Below are positions 55,594 through 64,000 of a stretch of DNA of 64,000 bases, piece by piece. Position numbers and translations under genes: made by a program. This DNA is from a virus. The stretch covers positions 58,159 through 122,158 of the IMG/VR virus record IMGVR_UViG_3300000228_000002; one strand, written 5' to 3'. Each line of letters opens with the position of its first letter. Position 1 is the first letter of the stretch. The notes under the pieces were generated by a model. That model was not told where the DNA came from and did not search any database. It saw only the letters and a program-made list of their open reading frames with translations.

Positions 55594-57555
55594 ATGGCTT
55601 TCACAAGAGATTACAAGACAAACTTCAAATTTGTAGAACAGTCTAACCAGACTTACTATCACGACATAAGAGTCTTCATCATGGGTGTTGACGTTTCCCC
55701 ATGGCTGATGTCCGATGTGGCAATTACTTATTCGAAGAATGGTGGTATAAATTCTGCGTCATTCACTTTATCCAATCAATACAATGCATTTGTATTAACT
55801 GAGGCAAACCTTATTGGCAATGGCGGTAAAGGAACATGGAGATTGCAGAACCCATATTCCCCTGAGGGCCAGTACTCGGAGCAAGCCAAACACGCAATGT
55901 GGACTCTAAAGAATTCCGACGGTAGAAATGTTGCGCATAGAGTGAGCTCCTTCGGACCTATAAAAGGTAGTGGGCATAGTAAGGCTTCGGTTCTAGAGGT
56001 TGGTAAGAATGCCTCTCAGGCACAATCGTCCGTTACACATAGATACCCGTTTGCTCCAGGAAGCCTAGCAATACACAAATTCGACCATGTTCGGATCTTT
56101 GCTAAGAACCCCCTGACTATGACAAACGAGTGGATGTGTGTCTTTTCTGGTTTTGTAGATTTGAAGCCTTTCAATGAAGACTTAGTCTATGGTATGAGCT
56201 CAATCAAGGTTTCATGTCAGGATATCAGATATGCTATGCAAAGAATGCGCACACAAGCCAATCCAGCAGCATCAATTGGTAATGAGAATGCTTTACAGTT
56301 TTCTAACGGTGGACCTGTAGAGAATAACCCCGATGCCGGGTATTTTAACGATTTAGTAGGTCCCAACTCCATGACCAGCCACGTGCTAGGTGGGGTAACT
56401 TTCCTTGGTACTATTACTTTCCTGTTGCTAGGCGAAACCCCTATTCGAAGTGCCGATTCTACTGCAGGGGAAATATCAGTAGGGAATAGTGACACTACCA
56501 ACGTTAAAAAAGCCTTAAATCAGGTAGGTGAACTAGAACTAGGGGAATCAATAACTTTCGACCCTAGTGCAGCAAATAAAAACCAGATCTTAGAAGAATG
56601 GAATGATTTGGTTCTCTTCCGAGAGTTTGGCATGATGACTGAAGCAGAAATGATTCGGATTGGTCAAGAAACTCACGAATGGGGTCTTTATTCCATATGG
56701 AAAGCAAAAGTTCATATTTTGAGACCAGCCGATGGATTACCAACATCCAACTTGGTGGAAGCATCTATAACGGCAGGGAGGATCGGGGATAAGATTCAGT
56801 GGTCCTCAAGACTTGAACTTCTCCTTGATATATGTGATAACATAGACTATGTATTCTACGTTTCGCCTTGGGGAGACATAATATTTGAGTTCCCTATGTG
56901 GGATTTTTCACCTAAGGACTATGGTTCTAGGTATGAGGAAGTATATAAATTTGTAAACCACATTGTGTCTAGGGACATAAATGATGAGGGTGGCGAAGCG
57001 ATATCAGCATTGACAGTAGAGTCGAGCCAGTTACAGGCCGAGACTAAACCATCTGATGAGACACCCAACAACATTAACGGTTACGCTTCTAATAGAGAAT
57101 TAACTAGAACTATCTTCTCCAATGCACTAGCATCTAGAATTGGAGTACAAGTAAAAACTGTAGTGAAGCCTGGTATTATTAATCAGGATTTGTTGGCACA
57201 GTATGGTCTTATAGAATTTGCCAAGGCTACTGCGGATTACAATAAACACTCCTTCAGAGCTCAGTATAGACCATTTCTTATGTTGAATCGACCAGTCTAT
57301 GACATCGATGCATATAAGATAGGGACTCTAAATAATATGACGACGACATGGAGATTGCGCGAGTCAGTTGATATTGACTTGGATCTGAACTATGTTAGAA
57401 GAGGTGAGATAGGTTCTGAAGGAAACGTCGTCTTCAGATTTATCACCGGTGGGGAAGCCTCTACTATATCTTACAACAAGATCTACACTGATAGGTCTCT
57501 TGGTGGAACAGGAGTAGGCGATACTGGCAATAAAGCCAAAGAGGGCGAAGAATGA
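55594..57555 (+). CDS. Baseplate hub protein (gp27/gpD-like), 653 aa
   Basis: The N-terminal YYHDIRVFIMGVDVSPWLMSDVAITYSKNGGINSASFTL segment, the VRIFAKNP...WMCVFSGFVDLK strand set and the SSIKVSCQDIRYAM segment follow the layout of phage late control D/gp27 hub domains (..V.i..G......G.I...s...). It is followed immediately (ATGA overlap) by a spike-like protein, the usual hub-spike order. It would form the central hub on which the spike sits and the tube assembles. Confidence 0.8.
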   Translation: MAFTRDYKTNFKFVEQSNQTYYHDIRVFIMGVDVSPWLMSDVAITYSKNGGINSASFTLSNQYNAFVLTEANLIGNGGKGTWRLQNPYSPEGQYSEQAKHAMWTLKNSDGRNVAHRVSSFGPIKGSGHSKASVLEVGKNASQAQSSVTHRYPFAPGSLAIHKFDHVRIFAKNPLTMTNEWMCVFSGFVDLKPFNEDLVYGMSSIKVSCQDIRYAMQRMRTQANPAASIGNENALQFSNGGPVENNPDAGYFNDLVGPNSMTSHVLGGVTFLGTITFLLLGETPIRSADSTAGEISVGNSDTTNVKKALNQVGELELGESITFDPSAANKNQILEEWNDLVLFREFGMMTEAEMIRIGQETHEWGLYSIWKAKVHILRPADGLPTSNLVEASITAGRIGDKIQWSSRLELLLDICDNIDYVFYVSPWGDIIFEFPMWDFSPKDYGSRYEEVYKFVNHIVSRDINDEGGEAISALTVESSQLQAETKPSDETPNNINGYASNRELTRTIFSNALASRIGVQVKTVVKPGIINQDLLAQYGLIEFAKATADYNKHSFRAQYRPFLMLNRPVYDIDAYKIGTLNNMTTTWRLRESVDIDLDLNYVRRGEIGSEGNVVFRFITGGEASTISYNKIYTDRSLGGTGVGDTGNKAKEGEE

Positions 57556-58874
57556 AATGGGTTCAGGAGCTTTATCAAGCCGGAAAACAAGAACAATCCA
57601 ATAAACAGGGTCGGGTTCTTCCATATTCTTCATACGTAGACTCTGTTTCTTCAGATACAGAAAAAGCAATCATAAGGAACTGGGCTACCAAGGGTAGAGA
57701 ACTTAGCATATCTCACCCATTCATCTCATCGGGTGCTTGGATTAGAGCACTACCTGAAGAGGGTGCTCAATACATGACTACCAACAGGGCTGATGAATCA
57801 GAACCACAATTGCTCTCTACCATCTCTAAGGGTACGGAAGTAAGGGTACAAGCCTACAGAGACAAAGTGGGTGTTTTCAGGGTTCTATCACCTGGAGAGA
57901 TTGAGATATCATCAAGAGGACTGTCACAAGCATTCTATTCTTCAAGAGCATTCTCATCCACTAGAGCTGGCAATCTCCTAAGGACTATGAATCAGGATGA
58001 ACTGTCCGTCATGGAAAGATCGCCTATTCAACTCAAACAGTTTCTCAACTACAAAGTAGGAGAATTGGGTGACGAACACAGAGTGGGAATTGTTAGCAGA
58101 TATATGAATTCCTGGAAGACCATATTTCCAAAACTGAATGAAAAGTACATGGCTGAAGAATACTTCAGTATGACTAACCCAGCTTTATCTGCTCCAAACA
58201 TTTTGTTCACTATTCAGAGAGGACATGTTACTGACAAACTTGGTGTACCTGTTAACCATAACAAAACCCAATTGCCACTCAGGATGTCTCAAAAATATTA
58301 TGCCAACGATGATACTGCAACATCCTTCGAAATTGATCAGTCTGGAAACTACTTGATCAAGCTAGCCCAGGCCGCTACCGAAGGTATGTATGTGGAAGTT
58401 CCAAACGGAAATTTCCGTTCCGTGGTTGAAAAAGACACCAATTGGACGGTTAATGGAAACTGGTCTCTACTTCTCAAGGGTACAAGATCGGAAGATATAC
58501 AAGGTGCCAAAAAGGTTCTAGTAACCAAAGCTTACTCCCTCAAAGCAGACAGTATAACAGAAGAGTCTGCCAAAGCATATTCGGTAAAAACACAAAGCTA
58601 CAAGATGACAGCAAGTGCTACGTATGATATAACTGCTACTGGCCCAGCCAAAGTGATGTCACAAGCTAAAGCAGAGTTCATAGGAACTGCCGGAACTGAT
58701 GTTGGTAGTCCAGCCAGTATTACAAATGTTAATGGTACTCTAGTTAATTTAGGTACTAACACACCAGCAGTCGGGGTAGCTAGGCTTGGTGATATGAGTG
58801 TTGGTATTGGGAACCTTGGTTTTCCTACAATTAGCACTATTATAACTGCTAGCCCTAAAGTAACCAGTGTATGA
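57552..58874 (+). CDS. Central baseplate spike protein (gp5/gpV-like), 440 aa
   Basis: The N-terminal part (GRVLPYSSYVDSVSSDTEKA ... GAWIRALPEEGAQ) has an OB-fold-like layout with the GAWIRALPeeG motif known from spike proteins (..G.vvP.vGe.V.v.f..G). The C-terminal third (KKVLVTKAYSLKADSITEES...) shows regular 8-10-residue strands, as in a triple beta-helix needle. A Gly/Thr-rich tip follows. No lysozyme domain is present. It would pierce the host envelope on sheath contraction. Confidence 0.78.
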   Translation: MKWVQELYQAGKQEQSNKQGRVLPYSSYVDSVSSDTEKAIIRNWATKGRELSISHPFISSGAWIRALPEEGAQYMTTNRADESEPQLLSTISKGTEVRVQAYRDKVGVFRVLSPGEIEISSRGLSQAFYSSRAFSSTRAGNLLRTMNQDELSVMERSPIQLKQFLNYKVGELGDEHRVGIVSRYMNSWKTIFPKLNEKYMAEEYFSMTNPALSAPNILFTIQRGHVTDKLGVPVNHNKTQLPLRMSQKYYANDDTATSFEIDQSGNYLIKLAQAATEGMYVEVPNGNFRSVVEKDTNWTVNGNWSLLLKGTRSEDIQGAKKVLVTKAYSLKADSITEESAKAYSVKTQSYKMTASATYDITATGPAKVMSQAKAEFIGTAGTDVGSPASITNVNGTLVNLGTNTPAVGVARLGDMSVGIGNLGFPTISTIITASPKVTSV

Positions 58875-59551
58875 CCAAAGTATGTAACGATTGCAATACT
58901 GAAAAGGATATTGAGAAATTTCATATCAAAAAGTACAGAACGTATAGGTCTGGTATATGTGGTACTTGCAAGTTCAGAAGAAAACAAGCAAAAGACAAAT
59001 TCCTGAAGAATAATTCTCCAGAACAATGGAGGAAACTACGAGATGCCGAAAATGAAGCCAATCGAAAGTGCAGATCAAAAAGAGTATGCAATAAACTAGA
59101 GAAACTTCGATCGTCTACTGATAAAGAGTGCAAAAGGTGTGGGCAGACCAAAGCCATTTCCGAATTCGGAAAGTTTACGTCATCGCAAGGGATTAGAATA
59201 AGACATAATTGCAATAAGTGTATTTCGGATGCAAAAAGAGCCAAGGATCACACCATGGCTGGCAGATATAAAAGATACAAATTTGATGCAGCCAACAAAA
59301 GAAGCAGAAAACTAGATTTTGATCTCAGTAAAGAGCAATTCGAGTCTATAGTTACCAAACCTTGCTACATATGTCGTAGAACCGAGCAGGGATGTGGCTT
59401 TGATATGGGAATCGACCGTTACGATAATAACATGGGATATGTTTATAGCAACTGCCGCCCTTGTTGTAGAACATGCAATGAGATGAAACTAAATAGAACG
59501 TTTGATGATTTCATCGACCATATTAGAAAAATAGGTAGAGTATGGCAATAG
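58871..59551 (+). CDS. HNH/His-Me-finger homing endonuclease, 226 aa
   Basis: Zinc knuckles CNDC, CGTC, CKRC and CNKC fill the N-terminal 120 residues. The C-terminal nuclease part PCYICRRTEQGCGFDMGIDRYDNNMGYV...CRPCCRTCNEMK, with F.DFI..I helices, resembles the gene at 38295. It lies between spike and the next structural gene with four- and ten-base overlaps, and has a poor ribosome binding site. The late operon was probably invaded by this homing gene. Confidence 0.82.
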   Translation: MTKVCNDCNTEKDIEKFHIKKYRTYRSGICGTCKFRRKQAKDKFLKNNSPEQWRKLRDAENEANRKCRSKRVCNKLEKLRSSTDKECKRCGQTKAISEFGKFTSSQGIRIRHNCNKCISDAKRAKDHTMAGRYKRYKFDAANKRSRKLDFDLSKEQFESIVTKPCYICRRTEQGCGFDMGIDRYDNNMGYVYSNCRPCCRTCNEMKLNRTFDDFIDHIRKIGRVWQ

Positions 59552-60987
59552 TGTTTACTGATCCACAACTAAGAGAACTCACAGGTCAACTAATCAATGC
59601 AGATGACAAGATAGCAGGTATCCAAGCATCAGGACAGGCTGCAAGTAACAATAAGCAGGACTTCCAGGATTTAGACAATCAAGAAAAAGTCTACTTTGAC
59701 AACTGGTTAAACATTATCGATCAGTTTCATATAGAACTAAAGCTTCTTAATGCATCTCAAAGAACTTTGTACGATCAAGCATTTGTGGACCCAGCCGCTA
59801 GATTATCGCCAGGAAACGTACACTTCTCTAGCTGGGCAGGATATAAGCCAAAGCTAGTTGATTCAAATAATGGTAATCCAATAGCCGCTTATAGCGGTCA
59901 CTATGAAATAGATCGCATTAACAGAATAGTGGAATGGACTGGGAAGATTAAAACTGGATTTACTGGTGCACCAGTCTCAGGAACGGGGCATTCATATTCT
60001 GCTGGCTCTTTCCAAGTGGCATCACCAGTTGTACCGGTAGCCGGACAACCTATAGTTCTGTATCAGGCTAATGCTGCAATTTATGGTATATGCACTGGGT
60101 TTACTTCAATAGTAAACCCTACACCCCCACCAGCATCGACCACTGCAATCACCCTTACTGTCTTGGAGACATACGGTACACTTTCTGGATCGTTTACATT
60201 TGATCAGAATAGTAGTGGATTCTCAAACGCAGTCAGGACTTCAACTAGCAACGATGGCTTTCTTTTGATGTGTAAGCAAATTCTAACTAACACATCTAAC
60301 AACCTTATAACGGTTCTGGATCAAGAGTTAACAGCACTCAATGCTAACGACTCAAAAGAAGACCTCACAGAGATAGACAATGCAAAGACATCAACCAATT
60401 CCATCAAGACTACCGTATCAAATTGGGTGAACCTGATTGATGTCCCAACGTCCAACCAGCTCAAGTACGGCGATACTCAGATTAACCCGTATAACACTGC
60501 TCTCATTACAAGAAGAGACACATACATTCCTAGCAGGGTTTCCCAAATAATTGCCAGTCTTGGGAGCATTACGCAACCTAATACCACTGATGTATCAGGG
60601 AACGGAAGATATAATGACCTATATACTAGCCTCAACATAAGAATACACAAGATATCAGGACATTTGAGAAATTTCTATCAGATGGATTTGGCTGTAGTGG
60701 CATCCCAGGAACAGGTAGATGTCAAATTAGCTGAGGCTACAAGAAACAAAAATTATGCAGTGGTCAAATTATTGATTGAGGAGCCATCCGGTACCAACGT
60801 CATCATAATTAAGGACATTTCAAAATTGAATATCGGAGATGCTGTGAAAGTAATGGACAATGCCGTAGAAGGTGTTCTTGACTTCACGATTACCGACATC
60901 ACCGCTCCGAATATCGTAACCCTTTCAGAAGTCGTTCCCCCGAAATATACTGTAAGTAATCAAGTCCGTCTGGTAAAGATCCTTTAA
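59542..60987 (+). CDS. Putative virion/tail structural protein, 481 aa
   Basis: The start lies inside the end of the HNH gene and has AGGTAGAG upstream. The protein has helical ends (residues 1-75 and 265-400) around a Thr/Ser/Pro-rich beta middle (IVNPTPPPASTTAITLTV). There are no enzymatic motifs. Position after the spike and before the 61035 gene suggests a baseplate or tail-fibre connector. A family was not recognised. Confidence 0.65.
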   Translation: MAIVFTDPQLRELTGQLINADDKIAGIQASGQAASNNKQDFQDLDNQEKVYFDNWLNIIDQFHIELKLLNASQRTLYDQAFVDPAARLSPGNVHFSSWAGYKPKLVDSNNGNPIAAYSGHYEIDRINRIVEWTGKIKTGFTGAPVSGTGHSYSAGSFQVASPVVPVAGQPIVLYQANAAIYGICTGFTSIVNPTPPPASTTAITLTVLETYGTLSGSFTFDQNSSGFSNAVRTSTSNDGFLLMCKQILTNTSNNLITVLDQELTALNANDSKEDLTEIDNAKTSTNSIKTTVSNWVNLIDVPTSNQLKYGDTQINPYNTALITRRDTYIPSRVSQIIASLGSITQPNTTDVSGNGRYNDLYTSLNIRIHKISGHLRNFYQMDLAVVASQEQVDVKLAEATRNKNYAVVKLLIEEPSGTNVIIIKDISKLNIGDAVKVMDNAVEGVLDFTITDITAPNIVTLSEVVPPKYTVSNQVRLVKIL

Positions 60988-61002
60988 CATAGCTTACTTT
61001 TA

Positions 61003-61010
61003 GGTATAAT
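61003..61010 (+). promoter_or_regulatory. Extended -10 promoter GGTATAAT
   Basis: A perfect extended -10 lies 15 bases downstream of the preceding stop and is immediately followed by an in-frame ATG at 61011. Translation more likely starts at 61035, where GGAG is correctly spaced. The upstream TAACATAGCT recurs at 55574-55583 before the hub gene, which may be a shared late-promoter element. Confidence 0.5.
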
Positions 61011-61034
61011 ATGTTTTTCCTCGGAGCAAGGCAC

Positions 61035-62705
61035 ATGAATACCCGACTAATCAAATCGATTCCTCAACTGGCAAAAGCCGGTTTAAATACTCAAGCAGTG
61101 GATTTAATCAATGTGGTTAAGGCCTCATTTGATATCCCACAAGAGTATAAGGATCATGTTAACGCACTACCTCCACACTTTGTCGAGTTGATGTACAACT
61201 TGTTCAGAGACGCTTGTTACGAGGCATGTGACGCAGGTTTCAAATGTGATGATAAAGCTGTCACAGTTCAAAAAATCGAAATGTCTTTCTCAGAGAAGGC
61301 TCAAAAAGCATTAGAAGTTCTTAGTGATACTGCTGGTCTTCTTGGTGCCCTAAGAAAGTCAATCGAGATTTGTTTCGATTGTGGCCTACAGGAAGGTGGA
61401 CATAAGTCAATCCTGGAACAGTCTGTAGAAGAGAAAGTTGAAGAAAAGATCGAAGAAGCCCCAGTGGACATGGATTGCATCGACAATAGCGATACATCTG
61501 TTACTGCATCTATTGAAAACGATGCTATTCAGAACATGATCAACTATGTAAATAGTCTTAATAATGCAGATAAGACAGCACTTGTTTATGCTCTGGGTCT
61601 CCTTAAGTATGTAGACCCTAGCTCATTAAAAGGTGTAGTTCGCAAGTCTACAACAGCTTCTGCTCCTCTTGAAGAAGTAGTAGTTCCTGAAGTTCCTGTT
61701 GTTGAAGATCTTACTGGTCTAGTTCATAATGATCTAGTAGCTCCTCTATCAGAAGAGCAGAAAGAAGACATTGCAGAACAAACAGTGGAAAATAGCGAAA
61801 TGGTTGGGATTTACTCAATTCCAGTTCTATTCCAAAAAATTGAAAACATCATGAAGTCTCACCAGTTTTCCAGTGATACAGAAATGGAATGTGAGACTAT
61901 CGATATTCTTGTTGACGGAATCGACAGCCTGACTATTGATGAAGTATGTCAAATTGCTTCTGATAAGATGAATGTAGATTGTACACCTTGCACTAGCATC
62001 GAGCAAATGCTTGACTGTCTAGATAACCAGGCAGACGTTATCACTAATCTTCTTGGCATTCCGGCTACAGTAATTTTCTTAGTGAAAGACAATGCCCTTA
62101 CACTTTCGGCCTGTTTTTCTAAATTTGATGTAGCTAAGATGCTTGAGACTCACCCGGACAATGCTACTACACCAGTAGTAGGTTCTCACGGTAGAACTCA
62201 AAACCCGATTTCACTCGGAATCAAAAAAGAAGTCGAGTGTCTAGCTCGAATGAATTCTCTTTCTGGTGTCAAGATGAAAGATCTTAAAAAAGGTGCACCA
62301 AGAATGGCACAATACGTGTCAGCATTGGTTGCTGATTTCCGAACCGGTAAGATTTGTGCATGGAGTATGGCTAAATCAGTTAAGAAATCAATGGCAGACC
62401 TTGTAGAAAGCTGTTATGGGGTTGATGCAAAACTTTACTATGATCATCTTAAAGGTGACAAGGTTACAAAGGCTTCTACAAACGTAGCTTACGAGTCCAA
62501 AGACTTCAATGAGATTCAGAATAAGTGGATGATCATTAAGCAAGGCAAGATGGTAGGTGATTCTCCTAAACAGTTTGACATCGTAGATGCATATGTAATT
62601 GTCAATAACAGTGATGATTATGTTGACTGCGAGTACAAAATTGGAAATAAGATCTACACATTAGAAGAGATCAAGGATATTGAAAAGAAAGGCAAAAAGG
62701 TCTAA
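61035..62705 (+). CDS. Unknown large protein of the late region, 556 aa
   Basis: The ATG at 61035 with GGAG nine bases upstream is preferred over 61011, which coincides with the promoter. The protein is acidic, helical, with a Val/Pro/Glu-rich linker (EEVVVPEVPVVEDL, about residue 225) and many cysteines scattered through it. Codon choice resembles the scaffold and head-protein genes, suggesting high expression. It could be an internal head protein or tail component. No family was recognised. Confidence 0.68.
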   Translation: MNTRLIKSIPQLAKAGLNTQAVDLINVVKASFDIPQEYKDHVNALPPHFVELMYNLFRDACYEACDAGFKCDDKAVTVQKIEMSFSEKAQKALEVLSDTAGLLGALRKSIEICFDCGLQEGGHKSILEQSVEEKVEEKIEEAPVDMDCIDNSDTSVTASIENDAIQNMINYVNSLNNADKTALVYALGLLKYVDPSSLKGVVRKSTTASAPLEEVVVPEVPVVEDLTGLVHNDLVAPLSEEQKEDIAEQTVENSEMVGIYSIPVLFQKIENIMKSHQFSSDTEMECETIDILVDGIDSLTIDEVCQIASDKMNVDCTPCTSIEQMLDCLDNQADVITNLLGIPATVIFLVKDNALTLSACFSKFDVAKMLETHPDNATTPVVGSHGRTQNPISLGIKKEVECLARMNSLSGVKMKDLKKGAPRMAQYVSALVADFRTGKICAWSMAKSVKKSMADLVESCYGVDAKLYYDHLKGDKVTKASTNVAYESKDFNEIQNKWMIIKQGKMVGDSPKQFDIVDAYVIVNNSDDYVDCEYKIGNKIYTLEEIKDIEKKGKKV

Positions 62706-62706
62706 T

Positions 62707-63051
62707 ATGAAAGAAAAAATCGTTTTTCTAACTGTAGCATCCCTTGAAGAAGACTTTGCAGAAGGCAAGTCCATGTACCCAGCTGATCTGAGAAGAGCCA
62801 TTGAAAGACACGGAGAAGCAAATGTTGATGATTTCCTAATCGATAATAATGTTTGCTTCAGTACCGATGTTGAAAGTATTGTTAAGATGGAGCTTAATCA
62901 CATCGTAGGGTCGGACTTCTCTGAGTATACACACAATCTACCAATTGCAAGACTTGATGGAGACTATGACAGTATAGTTCTTGAAAGTTCAATGGGGGCT
63001 GGGGAAGAGAACAAAATCACCTGCCGAAAAATCAAAGTTTGTAGATTTTAA
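62707..63051 (+). CDS. Hypothetical protein, 114 aa
   Basis: The start at 62707 follows AAAAGGTC directly after the preceding stop. The acidic protein contains an LRRAIERHGEANVDDFLID helix pair. It is the last gene before a strong terminator. The function is unknown. Confidence 0.62.
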   Translation: MKEKIVFLTVASLEEDFAEGKSMYPADLRRAIERHGEANVDDFLIDNNVCFSTDVESIVKMELNHIVGSDFSEYTHNLPIARLDGDYDSIVLESSMGAGEENKITCRKIKVCRF

Positions 63052-63076
63052 TTCTATCTAAATATTTCTATTGAAT

Positions 63077-63101
63077 AAGAGGCTCCTAATTGGAGCCTCT
63101 T
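63077..63101 (+). terminator. Intrinsic terminator hairpin
   Basis: Perfect 10-bp arms AAGAGGCTCC and GGAGCCTCTT enclose a TAATT loop, 25 bases after the preceding stop codon. The following CTGTATTG is only moderately T-rich. The same stem design is seen at 51052. Confidence 0.85.
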
Positions 63102-63164
63102 CTGTATTGAATTGAAATATCTAGGTTAACTTAGAAAACGAAAACTATCCTAAGGAAGCCTATT

Positions 63165-64000
63165 GTGAGTAATCGATTTTCAGCATCGCTAAATATAAGT
63201 TCTATCCTTGATGTCAATCAACCTTATGCTATTGAAGCACAGTTTGATGACCAACGTGGTATATATGCCGAGACTGGTATCCAGATCGGTATGTCAGTTG
63301 TGGATAAGGGTGGAAATTTGTATCGAGTTGACTCGATCATATCCCTATCTCCACTCAGACTTCGACTAACATATATTGACTCCAATACCCCAGCTGTTCC
63401 TCTAAACGGTTTGGGCATAATCGGGGAGGTTGCAACGGATATTCCTGTCATGGAGATATATCCCTTTGCTGATGGTGAGTTAGCTACCATTGCACTCAAC
63501 TTGAACCAGGTGATAATTCAGCAGTATGCTAACAACCAGGGCAATGGTCAAGGCCCAACTGGTGCCAAAGGAAATCAAGGTTTCCAAGGACAAAAAGGTT
63601 CAACTGGTATTCAGGGACCACAGGGACCAAAAGGTTCAACTGGTATTGCTGGTACTCAAGGGTTTATGGGTGTTACAGGAGCCAAAGGTAACGATGGCTT
63701 TACAGGTATACCAGGTCCCAAGGGCAATCAGGGTTCAACTGGTATCCGAGGCGAAAAGGGTGAAAAGGGAACTACAGGAATTCAAGGAAATGAAGGTCAA
63801 AGGGGTCCAACTGGCCCTCAAGGATCATTAGGTGCCAAAGGTGCCACTGGTACTCAAGGCCCAACGGGTGTTGGAACTGAGGGACCACAAGGTGCCACAG
63901 GTATTGGTGCCCAAGGAGCCACTGGCATTCAAGGATTCCAAGGAAACACGGGTCCGCAAGGAAACGTTGGGTCTCAAGGATCTCAAGGAGCCACAGGCTT
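63165..64000 (+). CDS. Collagen-like fibre protein, N-terminal part (runs off the window)
   Basis: From a GTG at 63165 with AAGGAAG upstream the frame stays open to the end of the window. The first about 120 residues form a non-repetitive N-terminal domain (MSNRFSASLNISSILDVN onward, with ADGELATIAL near its end). Gly-X-Y triplets follow (GPTGAKGNQGFQGQKGSTG and onward), with more Lys than in the 29350 fibre. A 26-base stretch (63657-63682) is identical to 29998-30023 in that gene. It is a second fibre and probably follows the same assembly principle. Confidence 0.88.
   Translation, partial: MSNRFSASLNISSILDVNQPYAIEAQFDDQRGIYAETGIQIGMSVVDKGGNLYRVDSIISLSPLRLRLTYIDSNTPAVPLNGLGIIGEVATDIPVMEIYPFADGELATIALNLNQVIIQQYANNQGNGQGPTGAKGNQGFQGQKGSTGIQGPQGPKGSTGIAGTQGFMGVTGAKGNDGFTGIPGPKGNQGSTGIRGEKGEKGTTGIQGNEGQRGPTGPQGSLGAKGATGTQGPTGVGTEGPQGATGIGAQGATGIQGFQGNTGPQGNVGSQGSQGATG

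Noticed and set aside
61011-61034. Start of the 556-aa protein at the ATG at 61011
   Set aside because: That ATG directly abuts the TATAAT box and has no ribosome binding site. The ATG at 61035 has correctly placed GGAG.
63526-63831. 101-aa Lys/Val-rich ORF near the window end
   Set aside because: It is an out-of-frame reading of the Gly-X-Y repeats of the second fibre gene, whose true frame starts at 63165.

Overview
The window is a 64 kb piece of the genome of a large, lytic-type tailed double-stranded DNA phage, most likely a myovirus-like phage. The evidence is a complete headful-packaging and head set (large terminase, portal, putative scaffold, abundant head protein), a contractile-type baseplate hub and central spike, collagen-like fibres, and a phage-encoded replication, recombination and nucleotide-metabolism set: clamp loader, sliding clamp, primase, RecA/UvsX-like recombinase, SbcC/SbcD pair, DinG/Rad3-type helicase, thymidine kinase and dUTPase. 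Nothing in the sequence identifies the host. Shine-Dalgarno sequences (AGGAGG, AAGGA, GAGAGG), ATG/GTG/TTG starts and extended -10 motifs (GGTATAAT) point to an ordinary bacterium with a sigma-70-type polymerase. Base composition is moderately AT-rich.

Layout. Positions 1-1020 hold small rightward genes. Positions 1016-11610 are mostly leftward: clamp loader, a deoxyribosyltransferase-like protein, two DEDDh exonucleases flanking two tRNA genes (Ile and His), a helicase interrupted by an intein, a zincin-like protein and an RmlD-like reductase. A gene-poor divergent region (about 11155-12068) separates these from a long rightward block: a methyltransferase plus a tandem pair of radical-SAM/SPASM enzymes (12.1-15.4 kb), a sigma factor (15.4 kb), a putative ssDNA-binding protein whose mRNA carries a lambda-like -1 frameshift site (17.0-18.4 kb), the recombinase, SbcD, RmlB, primase and SbcC (18.7-29.1 kb), then a collagen-like fibre (29.4-32.0 kb). 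The leftward sliding clamp (32.0-33.1 kb) is followed by thymidine kinase, homing nucleases, a second sigma-like protein, a CAT-anticodon tRNA, dUTPase and a DUF3310 protein (33-40 kb). A short leftward HU-like and zinc-ribbon block (40.3-41.2 kb) precedes packaging and head genes (41.3-51.0 kb), a SWIM/2H phosphoesterase, a circularly permuted cytosine methyltransferase (51.9-54.4 kb), and baseplate and tail genes (54.9-64 kb). The last gene, a second collagen-like fibre, runs off the end.

How it fits together. The replisome and recombination genes resemble T4-style recombination-dependent replication. Two sigma-like proteins suggest staged transcription of a host polymerase. Two inteins, four or five free-standing HNH-type genes and one HNH gene nested inside the methyltransferase show heavy invasion by homing elements. 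The most unusual items are the SPASM radical-SAM pair with its methyltransferase and unknown partner; two in-frame -1 slippery heptamers joining adjacent genes; the permuted methyltransferase with repeated recognition-type segments and a nested out-of-frame HNH gene; the SWIM-2H phosphoesterase fusion; and a tRNA-His with a GAAA hairpin inserted in its D-loop. All functional calls come from reading motifs by eye. No database search was possible.
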